In this document: positions 1 to 6,749 of the stretch, one piece after another
How positions within the stretch are numbered: the stretch's first letter is position 1
Layout: every line of letters starts with the position of its first letter
IMG/VR virus record: IMGVR_UViG_3300005613_000376
Span: 1-25,630 of that record
From: a virus
Strand: one strand, 5' to 3'
Length of the DNA stretch: 25,630 bases
The notes under the pieces: model-generated
What the model was told of the DNA's origin: nothing
Database searches by the model: none
The model's input: only the letters and a program-made list of their open reading frames with translations
Translations under genes and position numbers: made by a program

Positions 1-628
1 CAGCAACAGCTGTAAATGTAGTGGTTTTAACTGCTTGCCAATCTGTTCCAGCAGCAATTGTAACTGAAGAACCTAATGTTGCAGCAACACCATTTATGGT
101 AATAGATTTATTTGCAAGTTTAGCATTTGTTACATTTGCATTTGAAATTTTTACAGTAATGACAGCGTCTGTTGCAAGTTTAGCTGCAGTGATTGATCCA
201 TCTGCGGGAGCAGTTGGAACTTCTACTATGTCTGTTCCATCCGTATATACAATTTTATATCCTTTATCGGTTGCAGTAAATGTAGGCCCTGTCCCTGATG
301 CAGTTTTAAATTGTACGGTGAACGCACCTGTTGTGTTATTATAAACAATATATTGTTTTTCAATTCCATCTGGAACTGTTACGATTTGATTTCCTGTAAT
401 AGTTCCTGTTAATTCTATAATTAAATTTCTAGCATCTGAAGAAGTAGTTGCTCCATCAGTAATTGTGAGTGCAGTAGTTTGTGCACCACCTGCAATTGAC
501 TTTGCTAAATATCCTTGAGATTGTTCAACGATGTTTAAGTTAGTATTTGTAATATCACCCCATGTCCCAGACTTTTCGCCTGTGACCATTAATTCTAGTC
601 CAAGTGTGGTACTGTAACTTGATGCCAT
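1..628 (-). CDS. Tail-fibre-like structural protein, 3' end outside window
   Basis: A minus-strand frame opens at 628 and stays open for 209 codons to the left edge, so the C-terminus is missing. The start follows a strong ribosome site (TAAGGAGCTAAAATATG). Residues 15-30 contain VTGEKSGTWGDITNTN, a pattern I associate with the N-terminus of tail-fibre or receptor-binding proteins of uncultured marine phages, where it would attach the fibre to the tail. The rest is Thr/Ala/Val-rich beta-type sequence with repeated 'ITAAKLA', 'VTNAKLAN' segments, typical of fibre shafts. It is the last gene of the late operon visible here. The structural role is likely; the receptor-binding role is inference. 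Confidence 0.75.
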   Translation of the reverse strand, partial: MASSYSTTLGLELMVTGEKSGTWGDITNTNLNIVEQSQGYLAKSIAGGAQTTALTITDGATTSSDARNLIIELTGTITGNQIVTVPDGIEKQYIVYNNTTGAFTVQFKTASGTGPTFTATDKGYKIVYTDGTDIVEVPTAPADGSITAAKLATDAVITVKISNANVTNAKLANKSITINGVAATLGSSVTIAAGTDWQAVKTTTFTAVA

Positions 629-664
629 ATTTTAGCTCCTTATAATTTAAATAATATACATTTT

Positions 665-1780
665 TTAGGCGGCTTTATCAACCTCTATCCATGTTTGATT
701 TACTCCTGTAGTAATCTCAGTAAATGTTTGGTTTACGTTAGGGTCTATTTCAGCCCATGCAGTCACTATAACCGATCCAATACCTGTAGACAAGGCTTGT
801 CCAGTTACTGAAACATCTGCATTTGCTGATATTGTAACGGATCCAATATTTGCAGATAAACTTATTCCTGAAACCTGGACGATGGACACCGCATCAACAT
901 CTCCGATTGCTGAAGTTAAACTGATGCCAGTTACTGAAACATCTGCATTTCCAACAGGTATTTCTTCACCAAGTGCTGTAGTTAATTCAATGCCTGTGAC
1001 ATCTACAGGAGTATTTAATACAACAGTTTCATCCCCAATAGCAGAAGTTAAATTTATTCCTGTAAGACTAATATTAGCATTTCCAGTCGGTATTTCTTCT
1101 CCAAGTCCTGTTGTTAATTGTATTCCTGTGACATCTACTGGAGTGTTAAGGTCTACCGCAACACTATTAATATTTAAGGTAGCTTCTATACCTGTTACTG
1201 AAACATCTGGAGCAGGGTCTACAATTCCAACTTCTGAAGTTAAATTAATACCTGTAAGAGAAATATTTGCATCTGCTATTGTATTGACTGAACCTATGTT
1301 TGAAGTTAATTGTTGACCTGTTGTAAGAATAGATGCTCCAGCATCTGCAGTAACTTGTCCTGCACTAATACTTAATGCTATTCCTGTTAAATCAATAACT
1401 CCAGTTCCAGTAATAGTTAAACTTCCTGGACTAGAGATTAATGAAATACCCGTTGTGCTAACATCAATATCTGTAAATGCATCTTCATTACCTGTAACAG
1501 AAGTTAATTCAATTCCAGTTACATTTATATTTGCATCAGCTGTAACAGTGACTGAACCTATGTTGGTAGTTAAAGACTGTCCTGTTGGAATAATTAATTG
1601 ACCAAGGTCAACGGTTACTGAACCTGTATTTGTGGATAAAGCATCAGTGACATTTCCAGTACCCCAAGGAAAATCACCCCAGGCTTGATCACCCCAAGCA
1701 TCTCCAAAGATTACATCAATGCCATTATCACCCCAGGCTTGTTCGCCCCAATTATTAGAACCCCAGGGTGATTGTGACAT
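665..1780 (-). CDS. Repeat-rich beta-structured virion protein
   Basis: 371 residues. The N-terminal 40 residues carry six copies of a Trp-Gly motif (PWG, NWGE, AWGD, AWGDQAWGD, PWGTG). The body is built of repeats around 'VTGIxLTSxIG', about 18-25 residues each, including a nearly exact 44-residue tandem unit. The C-terminus has two copies of 'VNQTW/FxEI'. Such Thr/Val/Ile/Gly repeats suggest a beta-solenoid or stacked-strand fold, expected of tail-fibre or surface proteins. The ribosome site is AAGGAGTCTTTAATG. It lies between the fibre-like gene and a conserved structural gene, so a virion surface role fits. I do not recognise a named family. Confidence 0.8.
   Translation of the reverse strand: MSQSPWGSNNWGEQAWGDNGIDVIFGDAWGDQAWGDFPWGTGNVTDALSTNTGSVTVDLGQLIIPTGQSLTTNIGSVTVTADANINVTGIELTSVTGNEDAFTDIDVSTTGISLISSPGSLTITGTGVIDLTGIALSISAGQVTADAGASILTTGQQLTSNIGSVNTIADANISLTGINLTSEVGIVDPAPDVSVTGIEATLNINSVAVDLNTPVDVTGIQLTTGLGEEIPTGNANISLTGINLTSAIGDETVVLNTPVDVTGIELTTALGEEIPVGNADVSVTGISLTSAIGDVDAVSIVQVSGISLSANIGSVTISANADVSVTGQALSTGIGSVIVTAWAEIDPNVNQTFTEITTGVNQTWIEVDKAA
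903..1166 (-). repeat. 132-bp tandem coding repeat (44 residues, two copies)
   Basis: Two neighbouring copies offset by 132 bases (for example starts at 903 and 1035 on the plus strand). Each encodes a unit starting VDVTGI and containing LGEEIP and GN(A). The copies differ mostly at synonymous or conservative positions, so the duplication is not brand new. The frame is kept, as expected for a structural repeat that can grow or shrink by recombination. Boundaries are approximate. Confidence 0.7.
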
Positions 1781-1790
1781 TAAAGACTCC

Positions 1791-2231
1791 TTAGCTAATT
1801 CTTAGAATAGCAGCAGAAGTCGTAAATGCAGGGAATTGAATAGTGAATGTACCAGCTGTTGCAGTTTTATCACCACCAAAATCCAGAACAGCGACTGCGC
1901 TATCTGAGTTTGATGTATTATAAATTAATGCACCTCTAGCTGTAATAGTTACACCTGTAAACGATCGGTCTGCAAAGTCGACGATCGCAACACCTGATGC
2001 TACAGATGTTTGTTGAGATCCAACTGCTAGAGCTCCACCACCTGCAAGATATTGACCTGATGCTCCGACTTCATTATCCGTTGTGTATGAAGTTGTTGAT
2101 GCACCTAAAGTTGCAGATGAAGTGTATAAAGCTAGTTTATATTTATCACCAGTTGTTTGTGTGAAATTATGTTTTCCTTCTAATAGTTCTTTCTTAAAAG
2201 AATTCGCTATTGCATTTGTTGTTATTGCCAT
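1791..2231 (-). CDS. Conserved phage structural protein, unknown role
   Basis: 146 residues, starting MAITTNAIANSFKKELLEG. It is a soluble, Ala/Thr/Gly-rich, beta-type sequence with no signal peptide or membrane segment. The pattern 'NSFKKELLEGxHNF' followed by 'YKLALYTSSATLG' is, from memory, common in structural proteins of marine podovirus-like metagenomic phages. The ribosome site AAGGAGTAACAATG is strong. It sits between an adaptor-like gene and fibre-like genes, so it may be a tail or head-tail surface component. No catalytic motif is visible. The exact function is unknown. Confidence 0.75.
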   Translation of the reverse strand: MAITTNAIANSFKKELLEGKHNFTQTTGDKYKLALYTSSATLGASTTSYTTDNEVGASGQYLAGGGALAVGSQQTSVASGVAIVDFADRSFTGVTITARGALIYNTSNSDSAVAVLDFGGDKTATAGTFTIQFPAFTTSAAILRIS

Positions 2232-2254
2232 TGTTACTCCTTATTTAATTTTAA

Positions 2255-2938
2255 TTATGGACTTGGTGAATCCAATGGTATTCGAGTCACCCCGTCACTG
2301 TAATCATCTCTTCTTCTGTATCCTTTTTGTAAGATACTGAATGTTTTCAATTCCTCAGTATAACGGCTTTTGTATAGATTGTACATATCTGCGGGGCCTT
2401 TTAAGAAACTAAATGCCTCTACCATTACACCGTAGAATAATAAATTTTCTGCATATGTTGACAAATACGTAGTTGTATTTGAAGCAGATAAATGCTGTGG
2501 TGTTTTTATATAATTAATTTGTACCGTATATGCTGAATCAGGTGCAGGGCCTACTACAATATATTGTGGGCTATCATCCCAATACGCATAATATTTAGGA
2601 ACTCCAGTAGTTATTGGACTTGTTTCTGGTGAATATTCAGCAATAAAAGTCTGGTCTCTTTTTTCTAAAAAGACTCTAGGGGTTCCTGTTTGATTTGAAT
2701 CAAATACTTCTAATGATCTAAGATATAGTACATCAGAAGGTAAATTTAAATATCTATTGCTAGCTACAAATGTAGAGGTAGAGTATTTTCGGTCTACATC
2801 CATACCATCAACAGCTCTAGATATTCCTATTTCAGTATCAGTTAAAAATCCCTCAATAATAGAATCGGTTAATACATTAGAATCTACTTCTGTGTAATCT
2901 CTTACTTTAGTTAACATTTCTGAAAAGGTAATAGCCAT
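2255..2938 (-). CDS. Adaptor-like head-tail connector protein
   Basis: 227 residues. It begins with an amphipathic helical stretch (MAITFSEMLTKVRDYTEVD), then 'YLNLPSDVLYLRSLEV', a beta region around 'PKYYAYWDDSPQYIVVGPAP', then a long helix ending 'LYKSRYTEELKTFSIL'. This order (N-terminal helices, beta insert, C-terminal helices) resembles phage adaptor proteins that bind beneath the portal ring, such as the P22 gp4 / HK97 gp6 / SU10 adaptor families. Its start shares one base with the stop of the upstream gene (TAATG). It shares this overall plan with the protein at 3300-3986, so one may join the portal and the other the tail. Assignment is from pattern, not search. Confidence 0.6.
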   Translation of the reverse strand: MAITFSEMLTKVRDYTEVDSNVLTDSIIEGFLTDTEIGISRAVDGMDVDRKYSTSTFVASNRYLNLPSDVLYLRSLEVFDSNQTGTPRVFLEKRDQTFIAEYSPETSPITTGVPKYYAYWDDSPQYIVVGPAPDSAYTVQINYIKTPQHLSASNTTTYLSTYAENLLFYGVMVEAFSFLKGPADMYNLYKSRYTEELKTFSILQKGYRRRDDYSDGVTRIPLDSPSP

Positions 2939-3300
2939 TATGATATCTCCACGGTTACTTTAGACAAATACATTGCAATTGCTGGTTTAATATTTCTACT
3001 TGGTCTCATACCATCTGATGAAAATGCAGAATCACTTTGACCATCTACTGGAAATGCAGTCACTACCATATTACCCCCACCAATTTGATTTGATGGAAAA
3101 TGTTGGGGTCTTGCTTGTTTTAATCCTTGAGGATCCGCACCATAAACTTTAGGCTCCAATTGTGGATGCTTTGGCTCATACTCCGAAATATGCACTAGTG
3201 AACCGTTCCACTCTCTAACCATTTCGGTGTACGGGAACGCTTGACCTGACCGGTCAGATATGGCTTGTGATCTCTTTCCTTTTGCAAATGCTTGTGCCAT
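2938..3300 (-). CDS. Conserved hypothetical protein between two adaptor-like genes
   Basis: 120 residues, starting MAQAFAKGKRSQAISDRSGQ. The first half is polar with conserved-looking aromatics (FPYTEMVREWNG, EYEPKHPQLEP) and the second half Gly/Ser-rich. No signal peptide, membrane segment or known catalytic motif is visible. Both ends are TAATG junctions with the flanking adaptor-like genes, so the three proteins are probably made in step. I infer a minor virion or head-tail joining component; the family has no function that I know. Confidence 0.7.
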   Translation of the reverse strand: MAQAFAKGKRSQAISDRSGQAFPYTEMVREWNGSLVHISEYEPKHPQLEPKVYGADPQGLKQARPQHFPSNQIGGGNMVVTAFPVDGQSDSAFSSDGMRPSRNIKPAIAMYLSKVTVEIS

Positions 3301-3986
3301 TAGTCCCTCGTTGGATAATAAGTTGATGGTGTAATGAAGACAGAAGTTCTTTGACCGTCTTCGTCTAACGCTCTTTTTAATTCATCTTCATAATAAAGTT
3401 TTAAAGCTTCTGTTTTTTGTGGTGAATATTTTAAAGATAAATAAAATGCTAAACCAGAAATCATGCAAGGAATAAATCTAAAAGGTAGATCAGCATTGTT
3501 ACCGTATGCACCCGCATCTTCAATTCTATTTAATGTATAATATTTTAAATATGTATAAGTACTTGCATCAGGAGTTTGATACAATGTAATTGTGGGTGTC
3601 AATTGACGATCAACGTAATACTGTGACGGCGTACCGGTTGAACCTTTATTTGGTAAAGCTGCATAAGTTGACCGATCAATTTTTGTTAAAGATATGTCGG
3701 TGTAATCTCCGCTACCAGAACCAGTTGAGATGTACGCTTCTAGAACATCATTAGTAGATGTTGGAGTTGTGTAAGTTGAAGTTCCACTAACAAGCGCTAC
3801 TTCTTGAAGTTCGGTTTTCCATAAATGGATCCCTCGATTACCCCACTCTGAAAATAAAATGTTTAAAGATGTTCTAGCTTTTTTAAGATCGTATCCAGAA
3901 TTAGTTTGTAAGCCACATCTTTCGTACGCTTCTTCTACAATATCATCGATTGTAAGATTGAATGCTGTAGTTCCTGATGTTGCCAT
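3300..3986 (-). CDS. Adaptor / tail accessory factor-like protein
   Basis: 228 residues. The N-terminal helical region contains 'IVEEAYERCGLQTNSGYDLKKARTSLNILF' in pieces typical of P22 gp4-like accessory factors and related head-completion proteins. A beta-rich centre carries 'SQYYVDRQLTPTITLY'. The C-terminal helical part 'LPFRFIPCMISGLAFYLSLK' and 'LKLYYEDELKRAL' matches the usual helical closing segment. Known family members bind the portal after packaging and form the platform for the tail. It lies 18 bases after the preceding small gene, with an AAAGGA site upstream. The family call is reasonably strong from pattern; the exact place in the virion is inferred. Confidence 0.7.
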   Translation of the reverse strand: MATSGTTAFNLTIDDIVEEAYERCGLQTNSGYDLKKARTSLNILFSEWGNRGIHLWKTELQEVALVSGTSTYTTPTSTNDVLEAYISTGSGSGDYTDISLTKIDRSTYAALPNKGSTGTPSQYYVDRQLTPTITLYQTPDASTYTYLKYYTLNRIEDAGAYGNNADLPFRFIPCMISGLAFYLSLKYSPQKTEALKLYYEDELKRALDEDGQRTSVFITPSTYYPTRD

Positions 3987-4004
3987 TTAAACATATCCTT
4001 TATT

Positions 4005-4229
4005 TTATTTATTATAGCCTTTTATCTTCGTTCTAGGGTCTCCAACGTTTTCTTTTCCAACTACTTTGGCAATAGCCTCTTGTCTTGTTCTTTGAAATCT
4101 TTCTTCTTTCATAGGATGTTCATATTTTTTCATTTTCTCTTTTTTAGCCATACCACCTGATTTCATTTTTTTAGCTACAGGTGATTTACCAGTCATAGCC
4201 ATTTTTTTATGCATTCTTATTTTTTCCAT
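4005..4229 (-). CDS. Small Lys-rich protein with K-S-G-G motif
   Basis: 74 residues, about one third Lys/Arg. Contains 'KKMKSGGMAKKEKMKKY', the Lys-x-Gly-Gly motif that recurs in several small proteins of this phage, then 'RFQRTRQEAIAKVVGKENVG'. The start codon directly follows the TAG stop of the upstream gene with no spacer. No membrane segment. The strong positive charge suggests nucleic-acid contact or packing inside the capsid, but this is inference; I do not recognise a family with known function. Confidence 0.65.
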   Translation of the reverse strand: MEKIRMHKKMAMTGKSPVAKKMKSGGMAKKEKMKKYEHPMKEERFQRTRQEAIAKVVGKENVGDPRTKIKGYNK

Positions 4230-4964
4230 CTAAAACACTCCTTTAAAGTTGTTACCTTTGATAGCGATTCCGCCACCTCTCATTTTGTTATTTTTTCCTT
4301 TGAGAATTTTAAAATCCTCACCAGAAATCTTTCCATCGTTATTCACGTCAAGTTTTTTTTGACCACCTGTTAAACCGCCATCTTTATAATTTGTTTTTAC
4401 AAGATCTCTAACATTAGCTTTGTATTTTCTTTTAGTTTTTGATTCTTTGGCCATGTCTTTATCACTAAATTTTAAGTTGTTCATCATTTCTTTTGCTGTC
4501 ATAACTTCAGCTTTTCTTTGAGTTGCCATTCCACCTCTTTTAACTTCAATTACTTTTGGTTTATTTCTAAGATTGAATTCACCTTCTTTTACAGGTCTGT
4601 CATATTCCATACCTTGTCTGTTATATTTTTTCTTTTTCATTTCACCGCCTTTGTTCTTTTTTTCATAAGGTTGTCCTTTAACATCCCCTCTTAAAACATT
4701 TAATCCAGCTTCACCTAAATTTTTATATGCTTCACCTGCTTTATTAAGTTTATTAGTTACTTTATCTAAAAATGATTTTTTTCTTTGTCCTTTGTATTGA
4801 GATGATCTTCTCTTTTCTCTTTTTTCAGCTGAAGCAGAATCTCTAAAATTTTTCATTGCTTCGTCTTTAGAAATAACATTACCTTGTTTGTCGGAATAAA
4901 TAACACCACTATTATCGTCTGTCATATAAATTCTGTTTGGTTTCTTTTTAGGTGTTATAGCCAT
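4230..4964 (-). CDS. Basic Lys/Gly-rich protein with an EF-hand-like loop
   Basis: 244 residues, highly basic and apparently low in fixed structure. Lys-x-Gly-Gly motifs occur near residues 105, 142 and 195. Residues 206-217 read DVNNDGKISGED, a complete EF-hand or dockerin-type calcium loop (Asp206, Asn208, Asp210, Lys212 backbone, Ser214, Asp217). The C-terminus GGGIAIKGNNFKGVF resembles the end of the protein at 14185-14850 (GAAIKGFKFTGVK). The start overlaps the upstream 42-residue gene by one base (TAATG). It may be an internal virion or ejected protein, but that is inference. No enzyme motif is seen. Confidence 0.65.
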   Translation of the reverse strand: MAITPKKKPNRIYMTDDNSGVIYSDKQGNVISKDEAMKNFRDSASAEKREKRRSSQYKGQRKKSFLDKVTNKLNKAGEAYKNLGEAGLNVLRGDVKGQPYEKKNKGGEMKKKKYNRQGMEYDRPVKEGEFNLRNKPKVIEVKRGGMATQRKAEVMTAKEMMNNLKFSDKDMAKESKTKRKYKANVRDLVKTNYKDGGLTGGQKKLDVNNDGKISGEDFKILKGKNNKMRGGGIAIKGNNFKGVF

Positions 4965-5092
4965 TATCGTTTTCCTTTACTTGGTTTAATTTCTTTTACT
5001 TTTAATTCTTTACCCTTGTGTGTTGGTTTAGGCCTGTACACGGTATACGGAGACCTATTTAAACCTTGTTTTTTTAAAAATCTTTTAAACAT
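4964..5092 (-). CDS. 42-residue basic protein in the coupled small-gene string
   Basis: The frame MFKRFLKKQGLNRSPYTVYR ... ends KPSKGKR. Its ATG lies inside the last sense codons of the upstream gene (bases TATGTTTA, where TAT-GTT-TAA ends the upstream protein), and its TAA shares a base with the next ATG at 4964. The purine run AAAAATGAAAT just upstream can act as the ribosome site. Both junctions and the lack of any other gene in the space support it as real. It has 13 Lys/Arg in 42 residues. Function is unknown; it belongs to the string of small basic late proteins. Confidence 0.65.
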   Translation of the reverse strand: MFKRFLKKQGLNRSPYTVYRPKPTHKGKELKVKEIKPSKGKR

Positions 5093-5477
5093 ATTTCATT
5101 TTTGTTTGATTTATAATACCACCAGATTGCTTTTTTGCAAAGGTAGACACATTAGTTGGTTTTGGCCCTGTATTACCTGCTGCTCTTTTTCTGCTGACAG
5201 CACTGGCCTTTTGAGAAGCGCTCATTTGTGTGGCTTTTGCAAGTGGTACGCACTTGGGGTATTTCCTCTTTGAAGAGCCACTCGACGTAGATCTGCCACA
5301 AGGTTGATATTTTCCATCTTTTCGCTTTGCTCCAATATCTACCCATTTTTCTGAAAACCATTTAGTCAGCCCTCCTTCTTTCATACCTGCAGGGACACAA
5401 TTAGGAACCATCTTATTTCCTTTTTTCTTCATGCCTTTTTGGACATAACCTTCCCAGCATGTTCCTCTTTTAGACAT
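5085..5477 (-). CDS. DUF5872-like basic protein ending in T-K-M-K-Y-V
   Basis: 130 residues from the ATG at 5477. I prefer this over the ATG at 5489 because it sits in the same TATGT(T/C)TA junction used by the two neighbouring genes. The N-terminus has 'CWEGYVQKGMKKKGNKMVPNCVP', common in marine phage proteins. The middle 'LTKWFSEKWVDIGAKRKDGK', 'YQPCGR' and 'KYPKCVPLAKATQMS' matches what I remember as DUF5872, and 'QKASAVSRKRAAG' follows. The C-terminus GGIINQTKMKYV resembles the ends of the two upstream proteins. Cys residues recur in pairs (NCVP, PCGR, KCVP), so a bound metal or disulfide is possible. Biochemical role unknown. Confidence 0.7.
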   Translation of the reverse strand: MSKRGTCWEGYVQKGMKKKGNKMVPNCVPAGMKEGGLTKWFSEKWVDIGAKRKDGKYQPCGRSTSSGSSKRKYPKCVPLAKATQMSASQKASAVSRKRAAGNTGPKPTNVSTFAKKQSGGIINQTKMKYV

Positions 5478-5832
5478 ATTTCGTCTCATTGTATAGAGGT
5501 TTGTCTATTAAACCACCCTTTGCATTCATAGTAGGTTTTGTTATACTTTTTTCAAGCGTTGCTCCTTTAGTTTCTCTTTTAGTAGCTTCTTTAATTGCTT
5601 TTCCTAATTGAGATTCTATATTTTGAATACTGTCTAAATATTTTTTAGAATCAACAGGTTTCCCTTTAATTTTTAAATTTAAAGATTGTTCTGGTTTACT
5701 AACAATTCCTCTTTTGTGTTTAATAATATTTTTATAAGCGTCTTTCAATAAAACTGAAACAGGTCTTCCTGAATCAACAGCTTTCTTTGCTAAGAAACCC
5801 ATTTGAACTAATCTACCTAAAATACTAAACAT
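5470..5832 (-). CDS. Small basic protein ending in E-T-K-Y-V
   Basis: 120 residues. The N-terminus MFSILGRLVQMGFLAKKAV is moderately hydrophobic and amphipathic, not a clear transmembrane helix. The middle is Lys-rich and helical (KYLDSIQNIESQLGKAIKEA), and the C-terminus reads NAKGGLIDKPLYNETKYV. The start codon is embedded in the last codons of the upstream gene, and its own last codons contain the start of the next gene, giving 8-base overlaps at both ends. It carries the Lys-Gly-Gly motif before its tail like its neighbours. No known family; a virion-associated or ejected role is inference. Confidence 0.65.
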   Translation of the reverse strand: MFSILGRLVQMGFLAKKAVDSGRPVSVLLKDAYKNIIKHKRGIVSKPEQSLNLKIKGKPVDSKKYLDSIQNIESQLGKAIKEATKRETKGATLEKSITKPTMNAKGGLIDKPLYNETKYV

Positions 5833-6025
5833 ATCTCATCTTTGTCATGTCGATAAAAGCACCCTCTTTTGCTTTTTTCGGTCCCCAGTCTTTTCGTTTA
5901 GTACCAGATGGATCTTTGATTTTACCCGCACAGATTTTAGACGCATATGCGTTAGCATATGCTGACGGATATACTTTAAACTTTCTTTTAGCGGCCGCTT
6001 TGCCTCTTGCACATAGTTTAGTCAT
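5825..6025 (-). CDS. Small basic Cys protein ending in T-K-M-R-Y-V
   Basis: 66 residues. 'LCARGKAAAKRKFKVYPSAY' followed by 'ANAYASKICAGKIKD' is a pattern I remember from many marine phage and cyanophage genomes as a short conserved protein of unknown function. The two Cys residues (positions 5 and 32) may bind metal or pair. The C-terminus KEGAFIDMTKMRYV belongs to the shared tail type. The start overlaps the stop of the upstream 36-residue gene (ATGACTAA), and its end overlaps the next start by 8 bases. It is strongly basic and has no membrane segment. Confidence 0.7.
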   Translation of the reverse strand: MTKLCARGKAAAKRKFKVYPSAYANAYASKICAGKIKDPSGTKRKDWGPKKAKEGAFIDMTKMRYV

Positions 6026-6128
6026 GCTTTTTGAGCCTCTTTCGGTTATATAACTTTTTAGACTTTATCAGTTTTGGACGGAATCGTCTAGTGCGTAAGT
6101 TTTTAGCTACTGGGTTCTTTCTAGGCAT
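6018..6128 (-). CDS. 36-residue Arg/Lys-rich protein
   Basis: MPRKNPVAKNLRTRRFRPK followed by 'LIKSKKLYNRKRLKKHD' and a stop. More than 40 percent Lys/Arg. The ATG overlaps the end of the methyltransferase-like gene by 22 bases and the stop overlaps the next ATG (ATGACTAA). The pattern 'KNPVAKNxR' with 'KKxYNRKxxK' is, from memory, a short protein conserved in many phages. It probably binds nucleic acid or packs inside the head; that is inference from charge only. No other gene occupies this gap. Confidence 0.65.
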   Translation of the reverse strand: MPRKNPVAKNLRTRRFRPKLIKSKKLYNRKRLKKHD

Positions 6129-6679
6129 ATTTTATTTTTGCCTGATTCTATTATAGAAAAACCATATTTTTCAAGAACCTTATGAATTAATTCCATGTCA
6201 TATTTAGGATAATCATCAAACACAAATCGAGTTCCTTTAACAGATCTATTAGCAAACCATACTGCTTCGGTAATTACATCCTTCGTCATGTGTGGGCCAT
6301 CAAAGTGAACAAAATTAAAATATTCTAAATTACCATTTTCATTCATGAATTCAGTGTCTGTCATTTTAATAAAATTAAACATAGGGTATCCTTCAAAGTC
6401 TGAAATCATTTGTTCATACATGCCGTCTGTATAGTCACAAGTATATGAACCAGTATTATCGTAGTGTTGATATTTTAAATTGCCGTATGGATCGACGCCA
6501 AAATGCATGTAAGGATATCCTTTTAATCTTTCATTAAAAGCATCCATTATAATTTTAGATCCGAGTCCTTCTCGAACTCCTATTTCTAATGAATAAAATC
6601 TATCGTTTGGATTGTGAACTGGAGTTGTTTCGCACCACTTTTTTAGTAGTTCGTAATCTGAGCTGTCGCCTCTTATCAT
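6107..6679 (-). CDS. SAM-dependent methyltransferase-like protein
   Basis: 190 residues. Residues 31-40 LEIGVREGLG form a motif I-like SAM loop after a beta strand, with Asp63 (FGVDPYG) at the usual acidic ribose-binding position. 'FVHFDGPHMTKDVITEAVWF' (about 123-142) matches the DG-x-H segment of class I methyltransferases of the Methyltransf_24 type, followed by 'GTRFVFDDYP'. An AAAGGA site lies 5 bases upstream of the ATG. The target (protein, sugar or small molecule) cannot be told. Its place among virion and lysis genes suggests modification of a structural protein or host surface, which is inference. Confidence 0.65.
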   Translation of the reverse strand: MIRGDSSDYELLKKWCETTPVHNPNDRFYSLEIGVREGLGSKIIMDAFNERLKGYPYMHFGVDPYGNLKYQHYDNTGSYTCDYTDGMYEQMISDFEGYPMFNFIKMTDTEFMNENGNLEYFNFVHFDGPHMTKDVITEAVWFANRSVKGTRFVFDDYPKYDMELIHKVLEKYGFSIIESGKNKICLERTQ

Positions 6680-6749
6680 TATTTCCTTTTCTAGCGCCTC
6701 TTAGCTTACCGTCTATCTGTTGTGGAATTTGTGCTCTTGATATTGGCAT
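6600..6749 (-). CDS. Possible 49-residue basic protein overlapping the methyltransferase start
   Basis: The frame MPISRAQIPQQIDGKLRGAR ... ends in Ser/Arg-rich sequence. Its ATG shares a base with the TAA of the peptidase gene (TAATG at 6749), as at most junctions of this operon. The start 'MPISRAQIPxQID' recalls short phage proteins I have seen elsewhere, which supports translation. About 80 bases overlap the methyltransferase-like gene in another frame, so the C-terminal part may be under little constraint or the gene may be a truncated relic. Function unknown. Confidence 0.45.
   Translation of the reverse strand: MPISRAQIPQQIDGKLRGARKGNNDKRRQLRLRTTKKVVRNNSSSQSKR

Noticed and set aside
882-1316. 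Plus-strand open frame of 144 codons
   Set aside because: It lies antisense to the repeat-rich structural gene and mirrors its repeats. It has no ribosome site, and the minus frame has a clear one.
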